Source: DATFJT01 sp965230755
Lineage (GTDB): Bacteria; Bacteroidota; Bacteroidia; Chitinophagales; Saprospiraceae
Length of the DNA stretch: 64,000 bases
Assembly: GCA_965230755.1 (NCBI GenBank)
Contig: CBDDLT010000023.1
Location: forward strand, 248,001 to 312,000
Direction: 5' to 3'
The translations under genes and the position numbers were made by a program. Positions 1 to 9,397 of the stretch are shown here, piece after piece (position 1 is the first letter of the stretch; every line of letters starts with the position of its first letter). Under the pieces are notes generated by a model. It saw only the letters and a program-made list of their open reading frames with translations, was not told where the DNA came from and did not search any database.

Positions 1-1534
1 ACTCCTGAGTGTTTTCTTCTATCTTTTCCTCTATTTCTTCTTTTCCAGCCTTGCGGAAGCTGTAAATCTGCGATTTGCTTGATTTACTTCCGTTGATGCC
101 ATCATTGTCAAAAACTTCGAAGTAGTAAGAAAGCTGATCCCCTGGCTCCATTTCGAAACTTCCGATGTCTAGCATATATTCGAAATTGGCCAGACTACCA
201 CTTGGTTTGGTCATGGGAATGGATTCCTTCTTCTTTTCTCTGCCCATTTCATCTCTTATCGTATAGACAAGCTGATTTGAAGTGAGTCCGTAGTCATCAG
301 AAATGGTGCCGGAGTAAAAAACAAAACTTTGATCCGTGCTATCTACAAAACTGTTGACCGTGATGGAAGGGAACTCATCTTTAATAATTTGTATCGAATA
401 ATTGACACTGTCCATGAGCTGGTATGGTGAGTGCTCAATTTTCAAAGTGTAGTTACCTGGCTTGCGCAGCATTTTACTGATGGCATACCTATTTTCCCCT
501 GAGACTTCCAGCTGCTTAGATTCATTGTAAAGAATAAAGTCAAAATTATCCACGGCCCTGGTTTCAAATATCCATGACACCTTTGATCCTTCAGGAATAT
601 TCAGATCGCCAATGCTCTGCAGGCTTTCGTTATTCATTCCTGTATATCGTGGAACTTTGATGTCAACGGTAAAGTCTACTATGCTTGGTCTTGCAATGAC
701 ATTAATCTCATGCTCTTTCGACTGAAAACCGTTGGCCGTAAATTTGAACTTGGTATTCTTGTTTAGGTTTTTTAGAACGTACTGGTAATGGTTATCATCC
801 GTCTTAACCATATTGTAGTTGAATCCATTCAATTCCAATCCAACTGATTGAGGCAAGGCTTTCCCATCAACGGATAAATTAAGGGTAAGATCACTGTTCT
901 CCGGAACTGTAAGGTCAGAATTTTCCAAGATAAAGTTGAACGGCATTTCCATCTCGTAGTCCGTATTATTTCGAATAATACGTTCCGTGCTGTCTTTGAT
1001 CAATGAAGGTGAGGCAATGAAAAGTCCAACAATGATCATCAATGGAGGCAATACCCATTTCAGATACTTTTTATTTTTCGATAGGTCTATTGCATTCTGA
1101 AAAGGAGTGATTCTTAGCTGACTGGCTTTTTGTTCGATACTAGCTTCAATGAGCTTTTTGCTCACATTGCTGTTTTGATGTATGCTGTTTTCGAGTTGCA
1201 GAACATTGAGCAATTTATCTTCTACATTGGAAAAATGTTCTCCTATGATAGTGGCGGCCTTATCTCTAGAAATGATTTGCCCCAACTTGAAGTATTGTAG
1301 TAAAGGTCGAACTACCCAATAGATGGAAGTTCCTATTCCAGTGAGTAGCAGGGTATAAAAAAAGAACTTTCGAATTCCTTTATCAAAATAGAACTGAGAC
1401 TCAAGAAGGCCAAAAACCAACCACATCCCCAGCAATATACCACTGGTCCACATAATTCCTCGAATGATTCTATTCAAGTAGAATTTGCGAATGAAACCAT
1501 CCAGTTGACTGATAAGATATTCGTAATTATTCAT
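1..1534 (-). CDS. DUF4175-type membrane protein, N-terminal part (runs off the left edge)
   Basis: The reading frame is open from an ATG at 1534 to the left edge (511 codons), so only the N-terminal part is visible. It starts MNNYEYLISQLDGF and has two hydrophobic segments at about residues 20-42 and 50-72 and a third near 165-182. A long, probably periplasmic, beta-rich region with Ig-like repeats follows, ending in a charged stretch at the edge. This layout matches the large (>1000 residue) DUF4175 proteins of Bacteroidota, whose function is unknown. The family assignment rests on layout and overall resemblance, not on a catalytic motif. Confidence 0.6.
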   Translation of the reverse strand, partial: MNNYEYLISQLDGFIRKFYLNRIIRGIMWTSGILLGMWLVFGLLESQFYFDKGIRKFFFYTLLLTGIGTSIYWVVRPLLQYFKLGQIISRDKAATIIGEHFSNVEDKLLNVLQLENSIHQNSNVSKKLIEASIEQKASQLRITPFQNAIDLSKNKKYLKWVLPPLMIIVGLFIASPSLIKDSTERIIRNNTDYEMEMPFNFILENSDLTVPENSDLTLNLSVDGKALPQSVGLELNGFNYNMVKTDDNHYQYVLKNLNKNTKFKFTANGFQSKEHEINVIARPSIVDFTVDIKVPRYTGMNNESLQSIGDLNIPEGSKVSWIFETRAVDNFDFILYNESKQLEVSGENRYAISKMLRKPGNYTLKIEHSPYQLMDSVNYSIQIIKDEFPSITVNSFVDSTDQSFVFYSGTISDDYGLTSNQLVYTIRDEMGREKKKESIPMTKPSGSLANFEYMLDIGSFEMEPGDQLSYYFEVFDNDGINGSKSSKSQIYSFRKAGKEEIEEKIEENTQE

Positions 1535-1895
1535 TCCTAAAGTTAATCAGTGCTTTTATTAACGATAAATGTCTCACTATGTTATTCCGGTAACACAATA
1601 ACGTAAGATATTGATTTTAGGTTGCAAATAATAGAACTACAATTATTGTGCCCATGGGAAGAATTAGGAATTTTAATGCTTAAATATTGTAATAATGGAA
1701 TGTTGTATAGCCTTTAAGAATGGTCTTAAAAAGATGCCACACCTACGGAGCTTAACCAATTTTAAATTTCTGACGAGCATCATTAACGGCTACAAGGCTT
1801 CAATAAGATGAATTCGTGCATAAGGAGCTCCAGAGGAGCGACATGATTTTTGCCATTCAGGATTTACATAAATGTATCAATACTGGACATTTTTT
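1535..1895. other. intergenic region without a recognisable gene
   Basis: AT-rich stretch of 361 bases upstream of the DUF4175-type gene and downstream of the decarboxylase gene. No convincing ORF, tRNA or strong hairpin is visible. A short palindrome GGAGCTCC at 1824-1831 sits in a locally G-rich run, the kind of short degenerate element often scattered between genes in this phylum. Nothing further can be supported. Confidence 0.4.
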
Positions 1896-3254
1896 TCAAA
1901 AGTATTGTTCCACACAAGACTCCAAAACATCAAAGAAATATTTGATTTCTTCTACAGAATTTTGACTGTTGACGGTGACCAATCGGATAAAGGATTGCCC
2001 GAGATGAGATCCATATCCTACCATGAGCTCTGACTCATGATACAGTTTTGTACATAACTCTATAGGGTCGACATTTTTATAATTGAAACAAACGGAAATG
2101 GAATCTTCAAAGCTGTGCAGGGTATAATCCGGATGATTTTTAATATAATTTCTCGCATACTGAGCAAGATCGAATTGATGATTGATCATCTCCGCCAATC
2201 CAGAGGTACCTCGTCTCTTCCACAATGTCCACAATTTTAGAGCATCATTTCTTCTTCCGCACTGCATGGAGATCTTACCCAGGTTAAAATCATCAGAGTC
2301 GGTCTGGTAGAGATAGCTCGCATCATTGGAAAAAGAGCGGTACAGGTCACTTGAATTCTCAGTAAGGAGAATGGAGCAAGACAATGGTGTCCCCAGCATT
2401 TTGTGCGCATTCAGGCAGAAAGAATTGGCCTTTTGAACACCTTCAATCAAATGCCGGTATTCCGGACTAAAAATCACGGCGCCACAGTAGGCTCCATCAA
2501 CATGCAACCAGATACTTTTTTCCTCACAATACTCTTGAATTTCCTTAATGGGATCGAAAGCACCTAGAACCGTAGTTCCTGCAGTTGTATTGACGAAGAA
2601 AGGTTGATTCCCTTCTTGAATATCCTGCTCGATACGAATAATCAGCTCTGAGACCTTCATTCTTCCCTCAGAATCCGTAGAAATAGCTCTTACCTGATCT
2701 CTTCCAATTCCGCAAAACGAAGCATTTTTGGGTATGCTGTAATGCGCATATTCAGAAGTGTAGGCAGTTAGCCTTCCTTGAATTCCCTCTTGCTTAATCA
2801 TATTGTCCAACCCATCTCTCGCCATGATCATAGCCATGAGATTGGCCATTGATCCTCCTGGTGCGAGAATTCCGCCAGATTGTTCATCCCATCCTAATAT
2901 ATCACAGATTCCACGTACGACTTCCTTCTCGACGGCCACCATTGGACCTGCGGCTTTATAAGTATACATGCTGTTATTGAGCAGAACGGTCAGGAGTTCG
3001 CCGAGTGTAGCATCTGCGTTTCTTCCTCCAAAAAGTTGGTTAAAAAACCCTTTGGTAGCAACACGCGGAGTATGTAGGATTAATTTTTCCAGTATTTCCA
3101 GAAATTGATCATCACTTAAAGGTTCATCTCCTAACTTTAGGTCCATCACCTGCGGAATGTCTTTACTAGGAACATGTGGCGCAACAGGATGTTCCTTTTC
3201 TTCGGACATCAATCTTCTACTGAGACTAATAAATTCTTCAAGTAATCTATCCAT
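1896..3254 (-). CDS. PLP-dependent group II decarboxylase (glutamate / cysteine-sulfinate decarboxylase-like)
   Basis: 452 residues, the usual length for group II pyridoxal-phosphate decarboxylases. The PLP lysine is in NAHKMLG (K285), and the cofactor aspartate/alanine pair in HVDGAYCG (D253, A255). The N-terminal GFFNQLFGG and NNSMYTYKAAGP segments and the C-terminal MQCGRR segment resemble animal-type GAD65/CSAD enzymes more than bacterial GadB. A decarboxylation of an acidic amino acid (glutamate, aspartate or cysteine sulfinate) is therefore expected; the substrate cannot be read from sequence alone. It lies 56 bases downstream of a GH113-like gene on the same strand, with no evident functional link. 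The start is the ATG at 3254. Confidence 0.85.
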   Translation of the reverse strand: MDRLLEEFISLSRRLMSEEKEHPVAPHVPSKDIPQVMDLKLGDEPLSDDQFLEILEKLILHTPRVATKGFFNQLFGGRNADATLGELLTVLLNNSMYTYKAAGPMVAVEKEVVRGICDILGWDEQSGGILAPGGSMANLMAMIMARDGLDNMIKQEGIQGRLTAYTSEYAHYSIPKNASFCGIGRDQVRAISTDSEGRMKVSELIIRIEQDIQEGNQPFFVNTTAGTTVLGAFDPIKEIQEYCEEKSIWLHVDGAYCGAVIFSPEYRHLIEGVQKANSFCLNAHKMLGTPLSCSILLTENSSDLYRSFSNDASYLYQTDSDDFNLGKISMQCGRRNDALKLWTLWKRRGTSGLAEMINHQFDLAQYARNYIKNHPDYTLHSFEDSISVCFNYKNVDPIELCTKLYHESELMVGYGSHLGQSFIRLVTVNSQNSVEEIKYFFDVLESCVEQYF

Positions 3255-3310
3255 TAATTCTTATGCAATTCGAACGAGAGAATTTCTTAAGACGGGAGCA
3301 ATGTAAACAA

Positions 3311-4411
3311 TTAATGACAAAAATAGTCCCTGATGGTGCTTTCAGATAATTTATTTTGTGGGGTATAGTCTTTTTCCGGATAACCTTCATGGCCTTTGCC
3401 TTCCGGAAACCATTTCCATAGAAATCCTCCTTTGATGGATTCGAATGAAGGAACAGATAGATAAAGGGCTTCTAGTGCATTGGATTGGGCCTGCTCGTTG
3501 ATATTTAGATTGTTGATATTTTTTTCCAAAATCCAGGTTTTACCAGCGGCACCATCCACACTGAGGTAACCGTATTCCGTAAGCCAGACCCCCTTGTTGT
3601 GAAGGCAGCTAAATTCTTCTATTTTTTCTAAAATGGGTGTCCAATGCTCCACCAGATCACTGACTTTAGGATTACTTTCTTCCATCAGGGGAAAATAGGC
3701 GTTGATACCGATATAATCAATCTCATCCCAGAGTGGTATTTGATCGTAGTTGTCCCAGTTGGCGGCATAAATGATTTTGCCATCATAAATCTTTCTCACC
3801 TTTTTTATCAGCGACTCTAGTAGTTTAGGATGTTGTGCAAGCGGTTTTTTAAACTCTGTCGCGATACAGAACATTTCTACCTGGTACTTCTGAGCGAGTT
3901 GAGCGAATTCTATGATGTAGTTGGTATAGGACTTCGTGAAGCTGGCCAGTTCTTTCTCATCATTGATTTCAAAATCGCCGATCCAGTTATGCATCATCCA
4001 GAGCTGTGGCTTGAGCATAATTTTGAGTTCTTTCTCTTTCGCGAGCTGGATACTGCGCTCTATTCCCTTTACTGTCTCGCCCCACCATTGATAATTTTGA
4101 ATATTGTATAGCACTTCATGGGTCCCTTTTCGAATGAAACCATATGGAATGAGAGCTACCCAGTCCGCGCAAACGGCATTGAGCTCGGTCATTGGATTGG
4201 TCTTAAATGGACGTGGAGGAGCAGTCAATGTGATTCCGTTTTCGAAAAAAGTCTCGGTAGTAGAAATGTGGTTTTGGGCGTGAAAAAGGCTGGGTAGTAA
4301 GAGTAAAGAAAAAAAAGTGCAGCCCCATATCCAAAAGGAACTCCCGGAACTGTTAATGCTAGAAGAAATGACTTGCGAGTTTTCTTTAATCGGGGGCTGC
4401 GCTACATTCAT
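3311..4411 (-). CDS. secreted glycoside hydrolase, GH113-like TIM barrel
   Basis: 366 residues. A hydrophobic segment at about 26-45 ends in FHAQ, reading as a signal peptide with an unusually long polar leader, so the true start could be later, although no closer ATG exists. The rest looks like a GH113-type (clan GH-A) barrel: KIMLKPQLWM on an early strand, FCIATEF with a candidate acid/base Glu186, and VWLTEYGY with a candidate nucleophile Glu279. GH113 members include beta-mannanases, but many Bacteroidota relatives are uncharacterised, so only a beta-glycan hydrolase role is inferred. The decarboxylase gene follows downstream on the same strand. Confidence 0.7.
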   Translation of the reverse strand: MNVAQPPIKENSQVISSSINSSGSSFWIWGCTFFSLLLLPSLFHAQNHISTTETFFENGITLTAPPRPFKTNPMTELNAVCADWVALIPYGFIRKGTHEVLYNIQNYQWWGETVKGIERSIQLAKEKELKIMLKPQLWMMHNWIGDFEINDEKELASFTKSYTNYIIEFAQLAQKYQVEMFCIATEFKKPLAQHPKLLESLIKKVRKIYDGKIIYAANWDNYDQIPLWDEIDYIGINAYFPLMEESNPKVSDLVEHWTPILEKIEEFSCLHNKGVWLTEYGYLSVDGAAGKTWILEKNINNLNINEQAQSNALEALYLSVPSFESIKGGFLWKWFPEGKGHEGYPEKDYTPQNKLSESTIRDYFCH

Positions 4412-4565
4412 TCCCTTACTTTCATATATATTACGATTAGGTCTAATATATTGCTGTTATAAAAAATTAAAAAGTTATCAACATCAGTTGTAAAACTGTT
4501 TTTTCGTTAAATCTTAGCAATCTGCTATTTTTATCTAATTAACTCATAAAATAAAATTTAGGTCT

Positions 4566-5045
4566 GTGAATACTAAACAATTTATTGCCTTATTGGCATT
4601 TATTTTCGCTGTTATAGCGTTGTTCTCTTTTCGCTCTGAAGAAGCGGAAACTCAGTACGAGTTTACTAATATTACCATTATTGAGTCTATTGTTCCCAGT
4701 GGCTTAGGTCGATCTAGAATCATTGAAGCCAAGGATAAAAGAGATCATCTGATGTTTACCAAACTGATGTCAGCTGATGATAAGAGCAGGAACAAATCTG
4801 ATAGAAGTGAAATTCGAGTTGAGCAATATGAGGAAACGAAAATATTGAACTTCTATAATGTAGGAGGAATTCGATTCCAAAATATAGCGGCCAATGATGC
4901 TGTTGTGCAATCCAAGGTCAATGAAAAATTGGCGCAGGGATGGAAAATCGTTTCTATTAATTCAGGTGTTGAGGCGTATAGTGGAGTAGATGATGGAGAT
5001 GGTCTTTATTTGACCAGAATCTATTTTCAAAGAGAGCTGAAATAG
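4566..5045 (+). CDS. small secreted/anchored protein with DUF4177-like C-terminus
   Basis: 159 residues from a GTG start. An N-terminal hydrophobic segment (about 5-22) indicates a signal peptide or anchor. The C-terminal part, with KVNEKLAQGWKIVSINSG followed by YLTRIYFQREL, resembles the DUF4177 pattern (LNELGxEGWELV ... FKRE), a small alpha/beta domain of unknown function. The gene converges on the small ORF at 5111-5320, with a shared hairpin between them. No catalytic residues are recognisable. Confidence 0.55.
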   Translation: MNTKQFIALLAFIFAVIALFSFRSEEAETQYEFTNITIIESIVPSGLGRSRIIEAKDKRDHLMFTKLMSADDKSRNKSDRSEIRVEQYEETKILNFYNVGGIRFQNIAANDAVVQSKVNEKLAQGWKIVSINSGVEAYSGVDDGDGLYLTRIYFQRELK

Positions 5046-5059
5046 GCCATCGAAAAATT

Positions 5060-5092
5060 ATGGCCGTACTGATATGAAATGGGTACGGCCAT
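5060..5092. terminator. bidirectional terminator hairpin
   Basis: Perfect 10-bp inverted repeat: ATGGCCGTAC at 5060-5069 and GTACGGCCAT at 5083-5092, with a 13-base loop. It lies between two convergent genes and has A/T-rich flanks on both sides, so it could serve both strands. No long U-tract is present. Confidence 0.65.
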
Positions 5093-5110
5093 ATTATCAA
5101 TTCATTGCTT

Positions 5111-5320
5111 TTAAGCGAATGTCTCGCGGTACATAATAATTACAGCGATGGTGAAAACAATGAATATCCCGAAGGCCAAGGTCCAGGATCTGGTTCTCCT
5201 CCTCGCTATCTCTTTGTTCAATTCTGATCGAATAGATTTCCTTTCTTCCGGGGAAAATGATCTGATACTGTCCTTATCAAATCCGTCACCGTCATATTGA
5301 CCAGAAGCGGGCTTCTCCAT
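5111..5320 (-). CDS. small single-pass membrane protein, unknown function
   Basis: 69 residues if started at the ATG at 5320; an in-frame TTG at 5353 would add 11 residues. I prefer the ATG because a purine-rich run (AAGGGAGAGAAGAAAA) lies just upstream of it. The N-terminal part is polar and charged, and the C-terminal part (about 45-66) is one membrane segment (LAFGIFIVFTIAVIIMY). No family is recognised. It is probably a tail-anchored inner-membrane protein. Confidence 0.45.
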   Translation of the reverse strand: MEKPASGQYDGDGFDKDSIRSFSPEERKSIRSELNKEIARRRTRSWTLAFGIFIVFTIAVIIMYRETFA

Positions 5321-5483
5321 TATTTTTCTTCTCTCCCTTATGGATTTAATCAATTTGCGATTGGCTTCTTGCCTATTATCATATCCATGACATGTCCGGC
5401 AAAACTCATAATTGCTTGTTTAAATTAAACAACGCAAAATAAATATGATTTGGTTCGAACACATCAGCGTATCAAGTCAATGA

Positions 5484-5515
5484 AAAGGTCCCCATTCAAA
5501 CGAACGGAGACCTTT
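5484..5515 (-). terminator. clpB terminator hairpin
   Basis: Inverted repeat of AAAGGTC at 5484-5490 and GACCTTT at 5509-5515, extended inward by CC/GG pairs around one mismatch. On the minus strand it follows the clpB stop by about 30 bases and ends in a short U-run. Confidence 0.6.
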
Positions 5516-5544
5516 CTTATGGTTGAAATAATTACTTCGACTTT

Positions 5545-8146
5545 TTATCCGGCAAAAACCAATCCCTTGCCATCCACATCGACTTCTATAGTGTCGCCCG
5601 CTGAATACTTGCCAGATAATATATGTTTAGACAGCGGATCTGCCAATTCTTGTTGGATGACTCTTTTCATTGGTCGCGCTCCAAACTGAGGTTCGTATCC
5701 CAAGTCGGCCAGATAATCCATGGCTTTGTCGGATATATTCATACCGATCTCCATTTTGGCCAGTTTTTTTCCTCAATCCATTCAGCATCAACCCTAGGAT
5801 TTGCTTAATTTCTTCTCGGGTCAACGGCAAGAACATGATCTTTTCATCTATCCTATTGAGAAATTCAGGACGCATGAACTCTTTGAGATTTTCGAATAAT
5901 TCGATCCTCGTCGTATTGATTACATCTTCCCTATTTACTCCTTCCAATTCTTGTAAATCCTCAAAGCTTTCCAAAATGGCTTCTGATCCAATATTGGAAG
6001 TCATGATGATGATGGCATTCTTGAAGTCTGCTATTCGACCCTTGTTATCCGTTAATCTTCCATCATCTAAGACCTGAAGCAATATGTTGAATACATCGGG
6101 ATGAGCTTTTTCAATTTCGTCAAGCAACACAATGCTATACGGCTTTCTACGAACAGCCTCGGTCAACTGCCCTCCTTCATCATAACCTACATATCCCGGA
6201 GGCGCTCCCACTAGTCTACTTACTGTATGTCTCTCCTGATACTCAGACATATCAATACGAGTAATCGCATTTTCATCGTCGAATAGCACCTCAGCCAATG
6301 TCTTGGCCAACTCCGTTTTTCCTACCCCCGTAGGACCTAAGAAGATAAAGGAACCTATTGGCTTATTCTCATCGCTCAAACCAGATCGTGAGCGTCTAAC
6401 TGCATCTGAAACAGCCTCTACTGCCTCGTGCTGACCAATGAGTCTTTTTCCGATTTCTTTTTCCAAATCCAATAGCTTCTCCTTTTCGCTCTGCATCATC
6501 TTGCTTACCGGAATACCGGTCCATCGATGTACCACATCCGCAATATCGTTGGCCGTTACTTGTTCCGTGGTAAATCGGTTCTCGTCCGGAAGATCTGCCA
6601 ATTCTTTTTCCGCATCCTCGACCGCCTTTTCTGCCTCTTTCAATTTTCCATATCGAATGGTCGCCACTTTCTCAAAATCACTGTCTCTTTCTGCTTTGCT
6701 GGCCTCGTGCTCGAGCTCTTCAATTTCCTTTTTATAGTTCTGAATTCGATCTACGATCTCCTTCTCGTTCTTCCACCTGGCTTTAAGACCGTCCAATTTT
6801 TCTTTGGCATTGGCGATTTGCTCTTTAATCACCTTCATTTTCTTAGGATCGCCCTCTTTCTTGATGTGTTCTCGCTCGATTTCCAGTTGTCTTACCTTGC
6901 GATCCCATTCATCGATCTCCTCGGGAACAGAATCAAGCTCCAATCTCAATTTGGCAGCGGACTCGTCAATAAGGTCAATCGCTTTATCCGGCAGCATTCT
7001 CGAACTGATGTATCGATCTGATAGTTCTACAGCCGCAATAATGGCCTCGTCCAGAATTTCAATTTTATGGTAGACCTCATATCTCTCCTGCAGTCCTCTT
7101 AGAATAGAAATGGTATCTTCCTTGCTTGGCTCATCGATCATTACTGTTTGAAACCTTCTGACCAGAGCCTTGTCTTTTTCGAAATACTTTTGGTACTCGT
7201 CTAAGGTCGTAGCCCCAATGGTTCGCAGTTCTCCTCTCGCAAGTGCTGGTTTCAATATATTGGCCGCGTCCATAGCGCCTTGCCCACCTCCTGCTCCAAT
7301 GAGGGTATGAATCTCGTCGACGAATAAAATTACCTCACCATCAGAACTGGTAACTTCTTTGATAACGGCTTTTAGTCTCTCTTCAAACTCCCCCTTGAAT
7401 TTTGCTCCTGCAAGCAATGCGCTAATATCCAGCGCATATATTTTTCGATTCTTTAAATTCTCAGGGATATCACCGTTGACTATTCTCCAGGCTATTCCCT
7501 CTACGATGGCCGTCTTACCTACTCCTGCTTCTCCAATCAGTAGGGGATTGTTCTTTTTTCTTCTACTTAGAATATGTAGGACACGTCTGATTTCCTCATC
7601 TCGACCTATAATTGGGTCCAGCTTTCCCGATTCTGCTCTTTCATTTAGATTAATGGCATACTTGTCTAGCGCATTATAGCTGTTTTCTGCATGTTGATCT
7701 GTCACACTATCTCCTTTTCTTAACATTTGGATCGAAGACTTTAATTCCTTTAAAGTAAATCCTTGATCCTTTAATAACTGAGCTCCCTTGCTCTTGCCAC
7801 TCAAGATACCGAGAATAAGCATTTCAATGCTCAAAAATTCATCGCCAAATTCCTTCATCAATTTTTTCCCTTCCGAAATAGCCTTTTCAGCATCCTTGCT
7901 TAAAAACTGTTGTGTGGCCCCTGAGACCTTGGGATACTTCTTTAATTCTTCATCCAGCTGAGGGATGAAAGCCTTGATATTGGCGCCCACACTCTTGAAA
8001 AGAAATTCTAAAATCGATGGATCGGTCAGTTGAATTCCTTTGAGAATATGGGTGGTGTCCACGCTCTGCTGTCCCAAGGAATCCGTTATTTCCTGAGCCT
8101 TGAGTAAAGCATCTTGCGTCTTTATAGTGAATGTCTTTATATTCAT
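5545..8146 (-). CDS. clpB: ClpB disaggregase, apparent 1-base frameshift near the 3' end
   Basis: An AAA+ Hsp100 unfoldase that rescues aggregated proteins together with DnaK. Reading from the ATG at 8146 gives the N domain (1-145), Walker A GEAGVGKT (205-212), Walker B ILFVDEIH (near 275), a coiled-coil middle domain (about 405-525) and a second Walker A GPTGVGKT (604-611). Near residue 790 the frame leaves the family sequence at a run of seven A (minus strand, 5770-5764). The last 60-odd expected residues (YEPQFGARPMKR through DVDGKGLVFAG) continue in the neighbouring frame to a stop at 5545. Six A instead of seven restores about 866 residues, the normal ClpB length. Sequencing error in the homopolymer, transcriptional slippage or a true mutation are all possible. 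Confidence 0.93.
5764..5770 (-). other. homopolymer frameshift site in clpB
   Basis: Seven T on the plus strand (seven A in the coding strand) where the two clpB reading frames meet. Removing one base joins AGG AAA AAA CTG GCC and restores conserved ClpB sequence on both sides. Confidence 0.8.
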
Positions 8147-8221
8147 TTTTTTTATTTAAAGAATATCAATTGCCGTTCCATGCAAGCAGCTCAGTCTTTT
8201 TGGCGTTAAAATGCTTGAAAA

Positions 8222-8236
8222 GTGTCATTTTGACAC
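8222..8236. promoter_or_regulatory. 15-bp palindrome between clpB and the ATP-grasp gene
   Basis: GTGTCA-TTT-TGACAC is a perfect 6-bp dyad about 75 bases upstream of clpB and about 115 bases upstream of the divergent gene. Its size and place suit an operator, and with clpB next to it a stress-response site is a reasonable inference. No regulator is identified. Confidence 0.4.
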
Positions 8237-8348
8237 CGTTTTCCACCCATAAAAAGGCCTTGTTTATTAGGGTCGAATTTATAAGCATTAATTTGAATTC
8301 AATCAACTATCTTGTGAGTTCATTGATCTTCGAATAAGTTCAATTTGT

Positions 8349-9395
8349 ATGCATAATATCAGACTGACCATTCACAAATTGAAGCACTGGGAGTATTGGC
8401 CGGTTTGGATCATATATTTACCTTGTTTCTTTCAGTATTTGTACTATGCTGTTCGATCTAAGACCGCCTTGTTCTTTACTGCGGCCAATCCTGGAATGAT
8501 TAACGGTGGGGCTTTTTACGTTCCCAAAAGTCGAATTTACGATTTGCTTCCGGAAGCGGTTATCCCAAAAACTTTACAGATAGAACCCAGTGTGCGGCTG
8601 GATCAAATTCGACATTGGATGAATGAGGAGCAGCTCAATTATCCTATTCTACTCAAGCCTGATCACGGCTTGCGAGGCCTGGGTTTGGTTATTATTCGAG
8701 ATGAACCCGCCTTAGAAAAACTTATAGAACAATTGCCAAGTACATATTTGGTTCAGGAGTTTGTGGACTTCCCAAAGGAAATGGGAATCTTTTTCATCAA
8801 GGATCCAAATAATGGGCAAATCTCCATTACCAGTGTAGTGGAAAAAGAGTTCATGAGAATTATGGGGAATGGTGTGGATACGGTAGAGCAACTAATCCTC
8901 AGCAACAATAGATATGCCTTACAATATGATAAAATTATAAAAAAGTCCTTCATACCGATGGATTTGGTCCTGGAAAAAGGGGAGGTTTACAAACTAGAAC
9001 CAATAGGAAACCACAGCCGGGGAGCCGTATTTTACGATGGTAATAATCACGATGTTTCAGCGCTACAGAAATTTACAGAAGCTGTTCTTTCTGATATAGC
9101 AGGGGTGTATTATGGAAGACTGGATATCAAGTATGATAATGCAGAGGATTTGTACAAGCAGAAGTCCTTTAAGGTGATCGAATTGAATGGGGCATTTAGT
9201 GAACCTGCACACATCTACGATCCCAGTTACAGTATATGGAACGCATGGAAGGAATTAATACGGCACTTCAAGATTCTATTTGATATCTCTCAATACCAGT
9301 TAAACCATGGATTCAAGCCTATGAAACTAAAGGAAGGATTGCGACTAATGTCTGTACATTTCAGGGTCGTTAAGGAGCTCTCGAAACTGTCTTAA
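8349..9395 (+). CDS. ATP-grasp family protein (D-Ala-D-Ala-ligase-like fold)
   Basis: 348 residues. An ATP-grasp pattern is visible: YPILLKPDHGLRGLG (nucleotide-binding Lys and a Gly-rich loop), YLVQEFVDFPKEMG (hinge and acidic residues), and a C-terminal GRLDIKYDN ... FKVIELNGAFSEPAH segment that supplies the Mg-binding Glu/Asn pair. Such enzymes couple ATP hydrolysis to carboxylate-amine or related ligation. It is not a canonical Ddl: the N-terminal substrate domain is short and carries a hydrophobic stretch (about 16-35) that may associate with the membrane. Substrate unknown. It is divergent from clpB and ends 2 bases before the convergent channel gene. Confidence 0.7.
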   Translation: MHNIRLTIHKLKHWEYWPVWIIYLPCFFQYLYYAVRSKTALFFTAANPGMINGGAFYVPKSRIYDLLPEAVIPKTLQIEPSVRLDQIRHWMNEEQLNYPILLKPDHGLRGLGLVIIRDEPALEKLIEQLPSTYLVQEFVDFPKEMGIFFIKDPNNGQISITSVVEKEFMRIMGNGVDTVEQLILSNNRYALQYDKIIKKSFIPMDLVLEKGEVYKLEPIGNHSRGAVFYDGNNHDVSALQKFTEAVLSDIAGVYYGRLDIKYDNAEDLYKQKSFKVIELNGAFSEPAHIYDPSYSIWNAWKELIRHFKILFDISQYQLNHGFKPMKLKEGLRLMSVHFRVVKELSKLS

Positions 9396-9397
9396 GC

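Noticed and set aside
3830..4111. 93-codon plus-strand ORF
   Set aside because: Lies entirely inside the GH113-like gene on the other strand; residue pattern is that of an antisense shadow.
5545..5754. Separate small gene at the end of clpB
   Set aside because: Its sequence is the expected C-terminus of ClpB in a shifted frame, not an independent gene.
6438..7679. Several plus-strand ORFs of 60-160 codons
   Set aside because: All are antisense to clpB, Ser/Leu-rich and without family features.
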